This document shows positions 1-8,419 of a DNA stretch of 44,437 nucleotides, piece after piece. The DNA lies in assembly GCA_022616535.1 (NCBI GenBank), contig JAKEEM010000014.1, forward strand, positions 1-44,437, given 5' to 3'. The DNA is from Chlorobiota bacterium (lineage in GTDB: Bacteria > Bacteroidota > Ignavibacteria > Tepidaquicellales > OLB5). Numbering within the stretch: position 1 is the stretch's first letter; each line of letters starts with the position of its first letter. Below the pieces are notes generated by a model that worked only from the letters and a program-made list of their open reading frames with translations, was not told the origin of the DNA and searched no databases. The position numbers and the translations under genes are program-made.

Positions 1-1188
1 GGCGTTTTAATTGGCTCAAAGACCATTGATAACTTCGTCTATTATAAGAACAACGGGCCGCTGAACAATCCGTCTTTCAGTAAAATTACCGACAACTTCA
101 TACTCTCCTGTGATATAGGGGCTTTCAGCTACCCCGCATTTGCAGACATTGACAACGATAATGACCTTGACCTTTTCATCGGATGTGACCGCTCGGTCGG
201 GTTCTTCCGAAACACCGGTTCGGCAACTACTCCCGCCTATACACTTGTTACAGATAGTTTGCCGCTTAACGTTTTCAATTTCAACTACGCGCCGGCTATT
301 GGTGATTTGGACGGCGACGGGAAAAAGGATATGGTGCTCGGTTATTTCTCGCTTGCACGGCTGAGGTTCTTCAAAAATACGGGGACTGTTTCTAATCCCG
401 TTTTCACTTATCAGCCCTCGCAGCTTGATACGATGAATCTTGTTCAGTCAAGCGCGCCTTGTCTGGCTGACTTGGATAACGACGGCGATTTGGATTTGCT
501 CGTCGGCAGCTCAAACGGAAGATTAACCTATTATAGAAACATCGGAAGCGCGTCATCATTCAATTACCAGTTTGTTTCAAACAATTACCAGAACATCAGT
601 GTCGGCAACGATGCCGCTCCGAACTTGGGTGACCTTGACGGCGACGGTGACCTTGATTTGCTGGTTGGCAACCGTAACGGATTCATTTATCACTACAGAA
701 ACGACGGCTCGCCAACTAATCCGAATTTTGTGCTCGTTACCACAAGCTATGCGGGGATTAACGTTTCAACCAATGCCGTGCCGTTTATTGTTGATATTAA
801 CGCCGATACCGATAAAGACCTGTTCGTTGGCAATACAAAGGGCGGTTTGTATTTCTATGAGAACTGGGATTTGTTCGGCATTCAGCAAATTGGTAATGAA
901 GTCCCCAACTCATTCCATCTCTACCAGAATTACCCAAACCCGTTTAATCCGATGACAAAGATTCGCTTCTCAATCCCACCCGTAGGGACTGGTCCCCGAA
1001 CAGTCCAACTTACGATTTACGATATTACAGGAAAACAAATCGCCGTGCTTGTCAATGAACGATTAAACGCTGGGACTTACGAAGCCCGGTGGAACGCATC
1101 GAATTACCCAAGTGGTGTTTACTTTTACAAGCTGGCAGCAGGTAACGGTGAATTCGTTCAATCCAGGAAAATGGTTTTGATAAAGTAA
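1..1188 (+). CDS. Secreted FG-GAP/VCBS repeat protein with T9SS sorting domain (5' truncated)
   Basis: The reading frame is open from the first base, so the start lies outside the window; a start at 259 would cut through the repeats. Repeated LGDLDGDGDLDLLVG-like units are FG-GAP/VCBS motifs, which build a calcium-binding beta-propeller in extracellular proteins. The last 85 or so residues are a T9SS type A sorting domain: YQNYPNPFNP, then a beta-rich stretch with YDITGKQIAVL, ASNYPSGVYFYKL and a terminal KMVLIK. In that system the domain directs export across the outer membrane and surface attachment or release. The protein is therefore probably surface-exposed or secreted; its ligand or substrate is not visible. 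It ends 3 bases before the dapA stop codon, and the two genes converge. Confidence 0.9.
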   Translation, partial: GVLIGSKTIDNFVYYKNNGPLNNPSFSKITDNFILSCDIGAFSYPAFADIDNDNDLDLFIGCDRSVGFFRNTGSATTPAYTLVTDSLPLNVFNFNYAPAIGDLDGDGKKDMVLGYFSLARLRFFKNTGTVSNPVFTYQPSQLDTMNLVQSSAPCLADLDNDGDLDLLVGSSNGRLTYYRNIGSASSFNYQFVSNNYQNISVGNDAAPNLGDLDGDGDLDLLVGNRNGFIYHYRNDGSPTNPNFVLVTTSYAGINVSTNAVPFIVDINADTDKDLFVGNTKGGLYFYENWDLFGIQQIGNEVPNSFHLYQNYPNPFNPMTKIRFSIPPVGTGPRTVQLTIYDITGKQIAVLVNERLNAGTYEARWNASNYPSGVYFYKLAAGNGEFVQSRKMVLIK

Positions 1189-1191
1189 CCG

Positions 1192-2082
1192 TCACTTAAC
1201 CAGCTTTAACTCCTTCAACACTTTTTTCAGCTTTTCTTTATTGGGTTTGGTCATCTTTACCAGTGGCAGGCGGAAGTTTTCATCAATCCTGCCCATCATA
1301 GCGAGAGCTGTTTTAACGGGGATGGGATTCGATTCAATGAAATTGAGCTTCATCAGCTCAAACATTTTGTAATGCAGCTCCTGCGCCTTCTTCATTTCGC
1401 CTTTCAATGCAAAGCGCACCATATCACTGAACTCCTTCGGCATTTCATTTGCAATTACGCTGATAACGCCGTCCGCGCCAGAAGTAATAAGCGGAAGTGT
1501 AAGTGAATCCTCGCCCGAGACGACTGCAAAATCCTTCGGGCGGTGATTGATAATCTGCATAATCTGCTCAAAGTTATTGGATGCCTCCTTGATTGCAATT
1601 ATATGCTTCTTAAATTCGCTGGCAAGTCTTAGAGTAGTTTCAGGCAGTATATTGCCTGCAGTTCTGCCGGGGACGTTATACATTACGACTTTAATATCGC
1701 ACTCCTCGACAATTTGCCTGAAGTGTTGGTAATACCCTTCCTGTGTGGGCTTGTTGTATGCGGGTCCGACCACAAGCACAAATTCCGCGCCCGCCTGTTT
1801 TGCGTCTTTGGTGAGCAAAACCGAGTCCATAGTTGAGCTTGTACCCGTGCCGGGGATTACGGGGATTCTCCCGTTCACCTGCTCAAGCACAATTTCAATG
1901 ACGCGCCTGCGTTCGCCGCGGGTCATTGTAATTGCTTCGCCTGTTGAGCCGCACGGCACGAGGAATTCGACTTTGCTTTTAACCTGCCAATCGACAAGCT
2001 CTCTTAATGCGTGCTCGTCAACCGCCCCGTTTGATTTAAACGGTGTAACAATCGCTGTTCCTGTTCCTTGTAATTTTGGCAT
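1192..2082 (-). CDS. dapA: 4-hydroxy-tetrahydrodipicolinate synthase
   Basis: DapA condenses pyruvate with aspartate semialdehyde, the first committed step of lysine and diaminopimelate synthesis, in the cytoplasm. The 296-residue protein has the usual length and the TIM-barrel order of the family: TAIVTPF near the N-terminus, PCGSTGE as the substrate loop, VMYNVPGRT containing the catalytic tyrosine, and AIKEASN with the Schiff-base lysine. The ATG at 2082 places GTGTAIVTPF where it is expected. It stands alone, with a long AT-rich leader carrying a Bacteroidota-type promoter (2131-2161). The wider DHDPS family includes N-acetylneuraminate lyase and other aldolases, but the GSTGE and YNVPGRT forms favour true DapA. 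Confidence 0.95.
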   Translation of the reverse strand: MPKLQGTGTAIVTPFKSNGAVDEHALRELVDWQVKSKVEFLVPCGSTGEAITMTRGERRRVIEIVLEQVNGRIPVIPGTGTSSTMDSVLLTKDAKQAGAEFVLVVGPAYNKPTQEGYYQHFRQIVEECDIKVVMYNVPGRTAGNILPETTLRLASEFKKHIIAIKEASNNFEQIMQIINHRPKDFAVVSGEDSLTLPLITSGADGVISVIANEMPKEFSDMVRFALKGEMKKAQELHYKMFELMKLNFIESNPIPVKTALAMMGRIDENFRLPLVKMTKPNKEKLKKVLKELKLVK

Positions 2083-2130
2083 TCTATATATTGATATATT
2101 GAATTATTGATGATTGAACTATTGTGTAAG

Positions 2131-2161
2131 CAAATTTAGCTTTATTAATGGTTTTATTCAA
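2131..2161 (-). promoter_or_regulatory. Bacteroidota-type promoter for dapA
   Basis: On the minus strand TTG (2161-2159) is followed after exactly 20 bases by TAAATTTG (2138-2131). This matches the -33 TTG / -7 TAnnTTTG pattern of Bacteroidota primary sigma factor promoters. It predicts a leader of roughly 40 bases before the dapA ATG. The same 20-base spacing recurs before the tRNA at 19885 and the protease at 41534. Confidence 0.5.
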
Positions 2162-2348
2162 TTTAGAAAGCACCCCTTAATTCCGTTTGATTTTGAGCAA
2201 ATTTTTCATTCAAAAAATATTTTGCGTGTCTCAAATCCGATATTATGTAAAGTTAGATGAAAAATATGGTTAAATCTAAATGCATTTAACATTTTTGGAA
2301 TTGCAGGGTGAAACTTTTGGTTAAATTTTAAAATTTTTAAATCCTTTC

Positions 2349-2407
2349 AGACCCCCTCTAAGTCTCCCCCTTAGCAAGGGGGAGATGTCGCAAGACAGAG
2401 GGGGTCT
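2349..2407. repeat. Nested palindromic dispersed repeat, copy 1
   Basis: Outer arms AGACCCCCTCT (2349-2359) and AGAGGGGGTCT (2397-2407) are perfect inverted repeats of 11 bases. Inside lies a second perfect hairpin, TCTCCCCCTT (2363-2372) with AAGGGGGAGA (2376-2385) around a 3-base loop, and then a small GTC-GCAA-GAC hairpin. The left half recurs at 4599-4635 in the same orientation. It resembles non-coding REP-like palindromic elements. Confidence 0.75.
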
Positions 2408-2543
2408 CTGGCGGTAGTAACACCACTAAACTACCTATTTTTAATATAGTGGTAAAAAAGAGAAAAGTCAATGGGGAAATTGTTATATATGCAGGGTTGG
2501 GAGGTGGTAAAAAGTGATTATTCTTGCTAAATCTATGTGCGAC

Positions 2544-4290
2544 TCATGCCGTATTTGTTAAAGAAATAAATTCATGTAAGGTTGTTACAATTTCTAAAGG
2601 CATTTCTTTCAATGATAATTCGTTGAAGGCTTGACTAACCGAAATAGCAATGTTGAGATCATTGTTTAAATGGTTATTAAATTTTTTAAAAAAATCTTTA
2701 CCCGAAATAACTTTTATTTTATAATCCTCTTTTCGCCAGTCCTCCTCAAAGTTTTTAAGCACTTGTCCGATTACCGTAGATTCATCAAGTGATTTTGGAT
2801 TTTTTAGTTTTATATTTCTAGCAATAACTTGTGTCACAACGTCTTGTTTTAATTCTTCAACGATAGATAATAAATACTCCTTAAATTTTCCTTCAGATAA
2901 AGTTTTTTCACTTGACCCCCATCGTTGGTGAAATTTCTTTATAAAAAGCCTGTATAATGAATTAAAATTTATACAATAATTTTCAATTTCTTTTCTATTC
3001 CAAACATGAATTAAAACCTTTTTTTCAGTCAGTTTATTTATTATTTGTTCCACCTCGGAATCAGTAAAATAATCTCTATCTAATATAACGTAACATTTTA
3101 TTACTTCATTAAAGGTATTTTTAAATATCCAATCTATATCTAATAATCTATTCCAATTTGAAAATCCTTCTAAGGGAACAACTGAATATCCTTCACCATT
3201 AACAAATTTTTTAAGATTTAATTTTTCTGCTATTATATTTAAATATTTAATATCTTTTCCCTCTACAAATAAGCATACCTTACCTCTTACAAAATGAACT
3301 AATTTTAAATTTTGAATTGACCCAAGTTGACTAATACATTTTTGCACCTCATCTATACTTGATAATCGTTTAGATTCGTTTGTACCTCTAACAACCGTTA
3401 CTATATCTTCGGGTTCTACTTCTTCAATTATATCAACAGCGTGGGAAGCCATTATAACCTGGACAGATCTTTCCTTGCATAACATGACCAATTTTTTTTG
3501 TAAATCTGAATGTAAATATATATCTGGTTCATCTAAGATTAGCGTTTCCATTCTTCCTGTTTTAACTAAAAATGTAACTAATTGTAGCCAAACTTGAAAT
3601 CCATGACCCGCCAAAAATTTTCTCGCGTTATGTCCTCCTCTTTAAAAAACATAGAAAGCCTGTTTTCATTTCTATCAAATTCGGGGAGCATTATTGTATA
3701 ACCAGGGCAGTTCTTTCTATTAGGTCCTTAAATTCATCAAAGTCATCAGGGAAATAATACCAAATATTCCTAAAATTTCTTGGTGTTAAATGCGATATTA
3801 AAACTGACTGTACATATTTTTTTTCACTAAGCTTTTCAAATTCTTCAAAAGTACCAACAGGTGGTATAACTCCGATTGAGTGTTGAAAATCCCTTCTTAT
3901 AAATAGTTTATTAAAAATATGTTTGTTATCTTTTAAAAAAATTGCGTAAGGTTTACCTTCTGGTGGAAATATTATTTTAACTTCATTGTCATCCGTAAAT
4001 TTTGCATGAATAATTGACTCTTCATCCTTATAATTATACCTTATATTTATTAATGGAAAATCAACATCTCTTTCTTCTAAATAACACGCCGCTATGGTGT
4101 CTTCACCATCTTTGAATTTGAAAAACTGTCTGTATGGTCCATATCTTCTTAAAACAGAAACAAGTTTTAATGCGTCAATTATTGTAGATTTACCAGAATT
4201 ATTTCGTCCTACTATCAAATTAAACTTATCAAATCTTATTGTATAATCTTCAAAACACTTAAAATTTTGTAGTCTTAACTCAGTTATCAT
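2544..4290 (-). pseudogene. OLD-family-like AAA ATPase/TOPRIM gene, broken by two frameshifts
   Basis: The gene starts at 4290 with an ABC/SMC-type ATPase N-terminus (ITELRLQNFKCF, Walker A GRNNSGKST at residues 28-36). The frame closes at 3691. A second frame (about 3700-3618) continues with LPEFDRNENRL and FFKEEDITRENF. The third frame (from about 3616 to 2544) resumes with AGHGFQVWLQ, Walker B LILDEPDIYLH, then a TOPRIM-like domain with LFVEGKD, VILDRDYF and WNRKEIENYC. Together the three pieces form one OLD-like protein of about 580 residues; members of this family act in phage defence or as DNA nucleases. Each junction is repaired by one extra base, one at a T run, so either the gene is decayed or the assembly has indel errors. 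The locus is AT-rich relative to its flanks and flanked by repeats, suggesting acquired DNA. Confidence 0.75.
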
Positions 4291-4598
4291 CGATAGTATG
4301 GTTTTTGAAGAGCAGTTTAGAGCTATATCTTACAACGAATTTTAATTCAAACTTTACTTGCATTGTAAGCCTCAACACTTGAGCTCAATTTATCTGAAAT
4401 TTTGTAAGATAAATAATTAATAAAAATTAGCAGTTTAGGTGAGTAAATGCAAGTCAAAACTCCCCTGCGTTATTCAAACCCCCGATTAAATTTAAAATTA
4501 ATTTTTCCGTTTATGGTTCAGGGTAATAATATTCAGATTTGCCGAAACCCCATCCCCCCTGCCTGCAGCAGTCCAGCAATACCTGTTCAAAATATTTC

Positions 4599-4716
4599 AG
4601 ACCCCCTCTATATCTCCCCCTTGGTAAGGGGGAGACGTTTCAACTGTCCCCTCCTTAGTAAGACCCGAAGGGCTGTTGCCGTTTCCTGGCAACGTAACGG
4701 GATTTAGGGGAGGTCT
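4599..4716. repeat. Nested palindromic dispersed repeat, copy 2 (rearranged)
   Basis: The left half repeats copy 1 almost exactly: AGACCCCCTCT (4599-4609), then TCTCCCCCTT (4613-4622) paired with AAGGGGGAGA (4626-4635). The right half differs. It is longer, with TCCCCTCCTTAGTAAGACC and a distal AGGGGAGGTCT arm that can pair back to the start. It brackets the broken ATPase gene together with the copy at 2349. Confidence 0.65.
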
Positions 4717-4832
4717 GTTGCATAGAAACACACTTTAATTATCGGTATTTTTGTGTTCAAATCCCCGACTGTATTTATATCTTCATTACAAATTTGGGAT
4801 TAATCAAAAATTAACGGTTATTAAAACTATGC

Positions 4833-4857
4833 TCCCCCTTTTAAAAACAAAGGGGGA
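4833..4857. repeat. CCCCCTTT/AAAGGGGG hairpin before aldehyde dehydrogenase
   Basis: CCCCCTTT and AAAGGGGG can pair around a 7-base A-rich loop. The hairpin ends about 15 bases before the ATG at 4873. It resembles the inner hairpin of the two larger repeats, so it may be a solo remnant; a regulatory role cannot be excluded. Confidence 0.45.
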
Positions 4858-4872
4858 CTTTCGAGTGCGATT

Positions 4873-6378
4873 ATGACCTATAAAAACTTAATAAACGGCA
4901 AATGGCTTGACCCTTTATCTAATAAATATACAGAAAACCGCAATCCGGCGGATTCAGGCGATTTAATCGGCTTGTTCCCCGCCTCGGCTAAAGAGGACGT
5001 GGACGAGGCGGTTAAATCCGCGCGCAAAGCGTATGAAAAGTGGCGGCTTGTTCCAGCTCCAAGAAGAGGCGACGTGCTGAAGCTCGTCAGCGATAAGCTT
5101 ACCCGGCGCAAGGATGAGCTCGCTTTTGAAATGACGCGCGAAATGGGTAAGGTCATTGCCGAAACCAAGGGCGATGTGCAGGAGGGAATCGACACGGCTT
5201 ATTACGCCGCATCCGAAGGCAGGCGGCTCTTTGGCTATAACGCGCCGAGCGAACTGCCCAATAAAATGAACCTCAGCTTCCGCGTACCGGTCGGAGTTGG
5301 GGGATTCATTACACCGTGGAACTTCCCAATGGCAATTCCCACATGGAAGCTTTTTCCCGCCCTCGTTTGCGGCAATACGTGCGTATTCAAACCCGCTGAG
5401 CTTACGCCAAAAACCGCGCACACACTGGTTGAAATAATTGATGAATCGCTGCACGAGGTGCTTGGCAGTGCATACATAGCGGGAGTAATCAATTTAGTTC
5501 ACGGCTCAGGAAGCGTTGTGGGCGAGGCAATAATAAACCACCCTGAGATTGATTTGATTTCATTCACTGGCTCAACAAACGTCGGCAAACGCATAAATGA
5601 AGTTGCAGGCGCATCGCTTAAGCGTGTATCGCTTGAAATGGGCGGTAAAAATGCGCAGATTGTAATGAACGACGCAAATCAGGAGCTTGCACTCGATGCA
5701 GTTTTGTGGGGTGCATTCGGCACAACGGGTCAGCGCTGCACTGCTACATCAAGACTCATACTGCATGAAAAAATCCACGATGAGTTTTTAGCAAAGCTTA
5801 TCGAACGTGCGAAGAAATTAAAGCTCGGCTACGGAAATGATAAGGGAGTCGATGTTGGTCCCTGTGTAAGCGAAGGGCAGAGAAAAACCGTAGATGAGTA
5901 TGTGAAAATCGGATTAAAAGAGGATAAGGCAAAGCTTGTCTTGGGCGGCGAGATTGCACAAGAAGGCAGCTTAACAAAGGGCTGGTTCTACAAGCCGACT
6001 ATATTTTCCGGCGTAACACGCAATATGCGCATCGCAAGGGAGGAAATTTTCGGTCCGGTGCTTTCGGTGCTCAAAGCCCGCTCGCTTGAAGAAGCAATAG
6101 ATATTCTCAACGATACAAAATACGGGTTATCATCATCAATTTTTACGCAGGACGTTAACTCCGCTTTCACGGCAGTAAGGGATATTAAAGCGGGCATTAC
6201 ATACATCAACGGGGCAACAATCGGCGCAGAGGCGCATATGCCTTTTGGCGGAGTGAAGGAAACAGGCAACGGTCATAGAGAAGGCGGCTGGACGGTGTAT
6301 GACTTCTATACCGAGTGGAAGGCGGTTTATGTTGATTACTCAGGCAAGCTGCAAAGAGCGCAGATAGATAACTACTGA
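4873..6378 (+). CDS. NAD(P)-dependent aldehyde dehydrogenase
   Basis: The enzyme oxidises an aldehyde to the carboxylic acid with NAD(P)+. The 501-residue protein has the complete ALDH fold: TPWNFP with Asn150 of the oxyanion site, KPAELTP with the cofactor-binding lysine, FTGSTNVGKR, LEMGGKN with the general base Glu255, GQRCTATSR with the nucleophile Cys289, and EIFGPVLSV near the C-terminus. The C-terminal FYTEWKAVYVDYSG is typical of a subgroup that includes aminoadipate-semialdehyde and ketoglutarate-semialdehyde-like enzymes, but the substrate cannot be read from the sequence. The gene stands alone after a repeat-rich region. Immediately after the stop begins a heptamer-periodic tract (6379-6420). 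Confidence 0.92.
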   Translation: MTYKNLINGKWLDPLSNKYTENRNPADSGDLIGLFPASAKEDVDEAVKSARKAYEKWRLVPAPRRGDVLKLVSDKLTRRKDELAFEMTREMGKVIAETKGDVQEGIDTAYYAASEGRRLFGYNAPSELPNKMNLSFRVPVGVGGFITPWNFPMAIPTWKLFPALVCGNTCVFKPAELTPKTAHTLVEIIDESLHEVLGSAYIAGVINLVHGSGSVVGEAIINHPEIDLISFTGSTNVGKRINEVAGASLKRVSLEMGGKNAQIVMNDANQELALDAVLWGAFGTTGQRCTATSRLILHEKIHDEFLAKLIERAKKLKLGYGNDKGVDVGPCVSEGQRKTVDEYVKIGLKEDKAKLVLGGEIAQEGSLTKGWFYKPTIFSGVTRNMRIAREEIFGPVLSVLKARSLEEAIDILNDTKYGLSSSIFTQDVNSAFTAVRDIKAGITYINGATIGAEAHMPFGGVKETGNGHREGGWTVYDFYTEWKAVYVDYSGKLQRAQIDNY

Positions 6379-6420
6379 TTCAATTTTCAATTTAGAATTT
6401 TCAATGTTCAATTTGAAAAG
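6379..6420. repeat. AT-rich heptamer tract 1
   Basis: Six consecutive 7-base units start directly after the TGA stop: TTCAATT, TTCAATT, TAGAATT, TTCAATG, TTCAATT, TGAAAAG. The units are degenerate, but the 7-base phase is exact. Confidence 0.7.
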
Positions 6421-6555
6421 CCTTAAATTCTTTTGTAATTTAAGGAACAAATATTAAGGAAACCCTATATAATCAGAATTAGTTAACCAGTAAATTTTAA
6501 ATTTAACTTTAAGATAATTTAAGTTATCATTGCAGAATAATTTTATTTTATTAAT

Positions 6556-8418
6556 ATGATAGACCCTCAAAAAGCCAAAAAAGGAACGATTTTATTCACA
6601 ATTGGAATTATATTCAATCTTCTGGTTTCAACGGTATTTTTCACCGGTGCGTATTTATTAACCGAAAAGGCAAATGAAAACAGGCATGAAATTACCGAGC
6701 TTTCCAAGGAAAAAGGGCTGTATGTTATTGAAAAAGTATACGGATTTTTCAAAGGCACCGGCGGTGATGTCAGAGACGACGACCCGAAAATTGTAGCACA
6801 GCAAAATCAATACGATGCTCTGCATTATGATATAAGCTTATCGTTCGATATACCGAATAAATCCATTACCGGCGAGTGGTATATGAAGGCAAACTCGCTA
6901 AACGATACACTTAGCGTGATATACATAAACCTTTACGACAATATGAATGTAAACAGTGTTGCTTATGCTAATATGACAAAGCTCAGCAATATTTATGATG
7001 ATGTGAGGAATATTCCGAATATGCAGGACTTGTCCTATTCAAGAGATAAAAATTATATCATTGTAAAGATAAATGATGCCGTGAGAAGCGGGGAAAATTT
7101 TGTAATTAAAATTAACTACTCCGGCAAACCGGTGCAAAAGGGGTTCGATTCATTTTCGTTTAAAGAGCTTTACGGCAATATGACAATTTATAACTTAAGC
7201 GAGCCGAACTGGGCACCCGTTTGGTGGCCATGCAAGGATTTACCTGACGACAAAGCTACGACAAATATGCGGCTAAGATGTCCAAACGGAATGACAGGCG
7301 TTTCAAACGGTCTGCTGATGGATAAAGAGATTAACGAAGACGGAACGGTTATTTATCACTGGGGAACGAATTACCCGATTGCAACTTACCTTGTCAGCAT
7401 TGTTGTTACAAAATTTTCATACTGGGAAGATTCATATATATCACTTGACGGAATTACAAAGATGCCCGTAGTGTATTATGCCTTCCCTAAAGACAGCTCA
7501 AAAGCAAGGGTTGACTGGGAAGATACGCCGGAGATGATTCGCTTGTTTGCAGAGAGGTTCGGCGAGTATCCCTTTATTAACGAAAAATACGGGATGGCTG
7601 AATTCGGATGGACAAGCGGGGCAATGGAACACCAGACTTTGACATCGATGGGTTATCTGCTGCAAACCGGCGATAAGCGGTATGATTACGTTGTTGCACA
7701 TGAGCTTGCGCATCAATGGTTCGGCGATGCATTAACACTAAAGAACTGGAAGAACATCTGGCTTAACGAAGGATTCGCCTCATACTGTGAAGCTTTGTGG
7801 AAGGAACACCAGGGCGGAATGGAAGCTTACTTCACCCATATGAAAAGTTTTGATTACGGATACTTCAGCGGAACGGTATATGACCCGCCGGGATTTATCG
7901 ATAACCCCGCAATTTACGCAACGATTTATCACAAAGGCGCGTGGGTGCTCCATATGCTGAGGGGTGTACTCGGAGACGAACCGTTTTTTAATGCTGTAAG
8001 AGCGTATTATGAAAGATACAAATACGGTAATGCTGAAACATCACAGCTGCAGGAAGTGTTTGAGGAATTTTACGGAAGCAAGCTTGACTGGTTTTTTGAC
8101 CAGTGGGTGTATAAAGGGACGGGAAGACCAAGATACGAATACTCATGGAAATTTGAGGACTTTCAGAACCAGAAAAGCTCAGGTGTTTACACTGTCAGAG
8201 TTCTTCTCAGGCAGGTTCAGAAAAACGATATCGAAGTTTATAAAATGCCGGTTAAGATTACAGTCTCAACCGCCGCCGATGATAAGGAATTCACAGTATT
8301 TAATGACAGCCGCGAGCAGACCTTTAATCTAACTGTCGATTCTGCCCCAAAAGAGATATTCATAGATAAATACGGCTGGATATTGAAAAAAGTAGCAAAA
8401 GGTTCCTACGAAGGATAG
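6556..8418 (+). CDS. M1-family zinc metallo-aminopeptidase, membrane anchored
   Basis: The 620-residue protein belongs to the gluzincin M1 family (aminopeptidase N/LTA4 hydrolase type), which removes N-terminal residues from peptides. The zinc site is HELAHQW (His382, Glu383, His386) with the third ligand Glu405 in NEGFASY. The substrate-binding motif is GAMEH (355-359), where most members have GAMEN, so the last position is altered. Residues 12-35 form one hydrophobic segment without an obvious cleavage site, so the enzyme is probably anchored with its catalytic part in the periplasm. A C-terminal beta domain follows residue 540. The next gene begins 1 base after the stop, so M1 peptidase, phosphotransferase and hydrolase form one transcription unit. 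Confidence 0.93.
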   Translation: MIDPQKAKKGTILFTIGIIFNLLVSTVFFTGAYLLTEKANENRHEITELSKEKGLYVIEKVYGFFKGTGGDVRDDDPKIVAQQNQYDALHYDISLSFDIPNKSITGEWYMKANSLNDTLSVIYINLYDNMNVNSVAYANMTKLSNIYDDVRNIPNMQDLSYSRDKNYIIVKINDAVRSGENFVIKINYSGKPVQKGFDSFSFKELYGNMTIYNLSEPNWAPVWWPCKDLPDDKATTNMRLRCPNGMTGVSNGLLMDKEINEDGTVIYHWGTNYPIATYLVSIVVTKFSYWEDSYISLDGITKMPVVYYAFPKDSSKARVDWEDTPEMIRLFAERFGEYPFINEKYGMAEFGWTSGAMEHQTLTSMGYLLQTGDKRYDYVVAHELAHQWFGDALTLKNWKNIWLNEGFASYCEALWKEHQGGMEAYFTHMKSFDYGYFSGTVYDPPGFIDNPAIYATIYHKGAWVLHMLRGVLGDEPFFNAVRAYYERYKYGNAETSQLQEVFEEFYGSKLDWFFDQWVYKGTGRPRYEYSWKFEDFQNQKSSGVYTVRVLLRQVQKNDIEVYKMPVKITVSTAADDKEFTVFNDSREQTFNLTVDSAPKEIFIDKYGWILKKVAKGSYEG

Positions 8419-8419
8419 A

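Larger units (their letters stand above)
2083..2543. other. Intergenic region with nested palindromic repeat
   Basis: This 461-base gap separates dapA from the broken ATPase gene. Nearest dapA it holds a TTGA-rich tract with roughly 8-base periodicity (about 2090-2125) and the dapA promoter. The middle holds the palindromic repeat at 2349-2407. No convincing coding frame is seen. Confidence 0.6.
4291..4872. other. Intergenic region with repeats upstream of aldehyde dehydrogenase
   Basis: This 582-base gap separates the start of the broken ATPase gene from the aldehyde dehydrogenase gene. It holds a second, rearranged copy of the palindromic repeat (4599-4716) and a short C-rich/G-rich hairpin (4833-4857) directly before the aldehyde dehydrogenase start. 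An 86-codon frame at 4447-4707 runs through the repeat and shows no family features, so no gene is called. Confidence 0.6.

Noticed and set aside
4447-4707. 86-codon plus-strand frame in the intergenic region
   Set aside because: It runs through the palindromic repeat and is Pro/Arg-rich as a result of the repeat sequence. It has no start signal and no recognisable family.
4963-5454. 163-codon minus-strand frame in the aldehyde dehydrogenase gene
   Set aside because: It is antisense to the conserved N-terminal half of the aldehyde dehydrogenase, a typical shadow.
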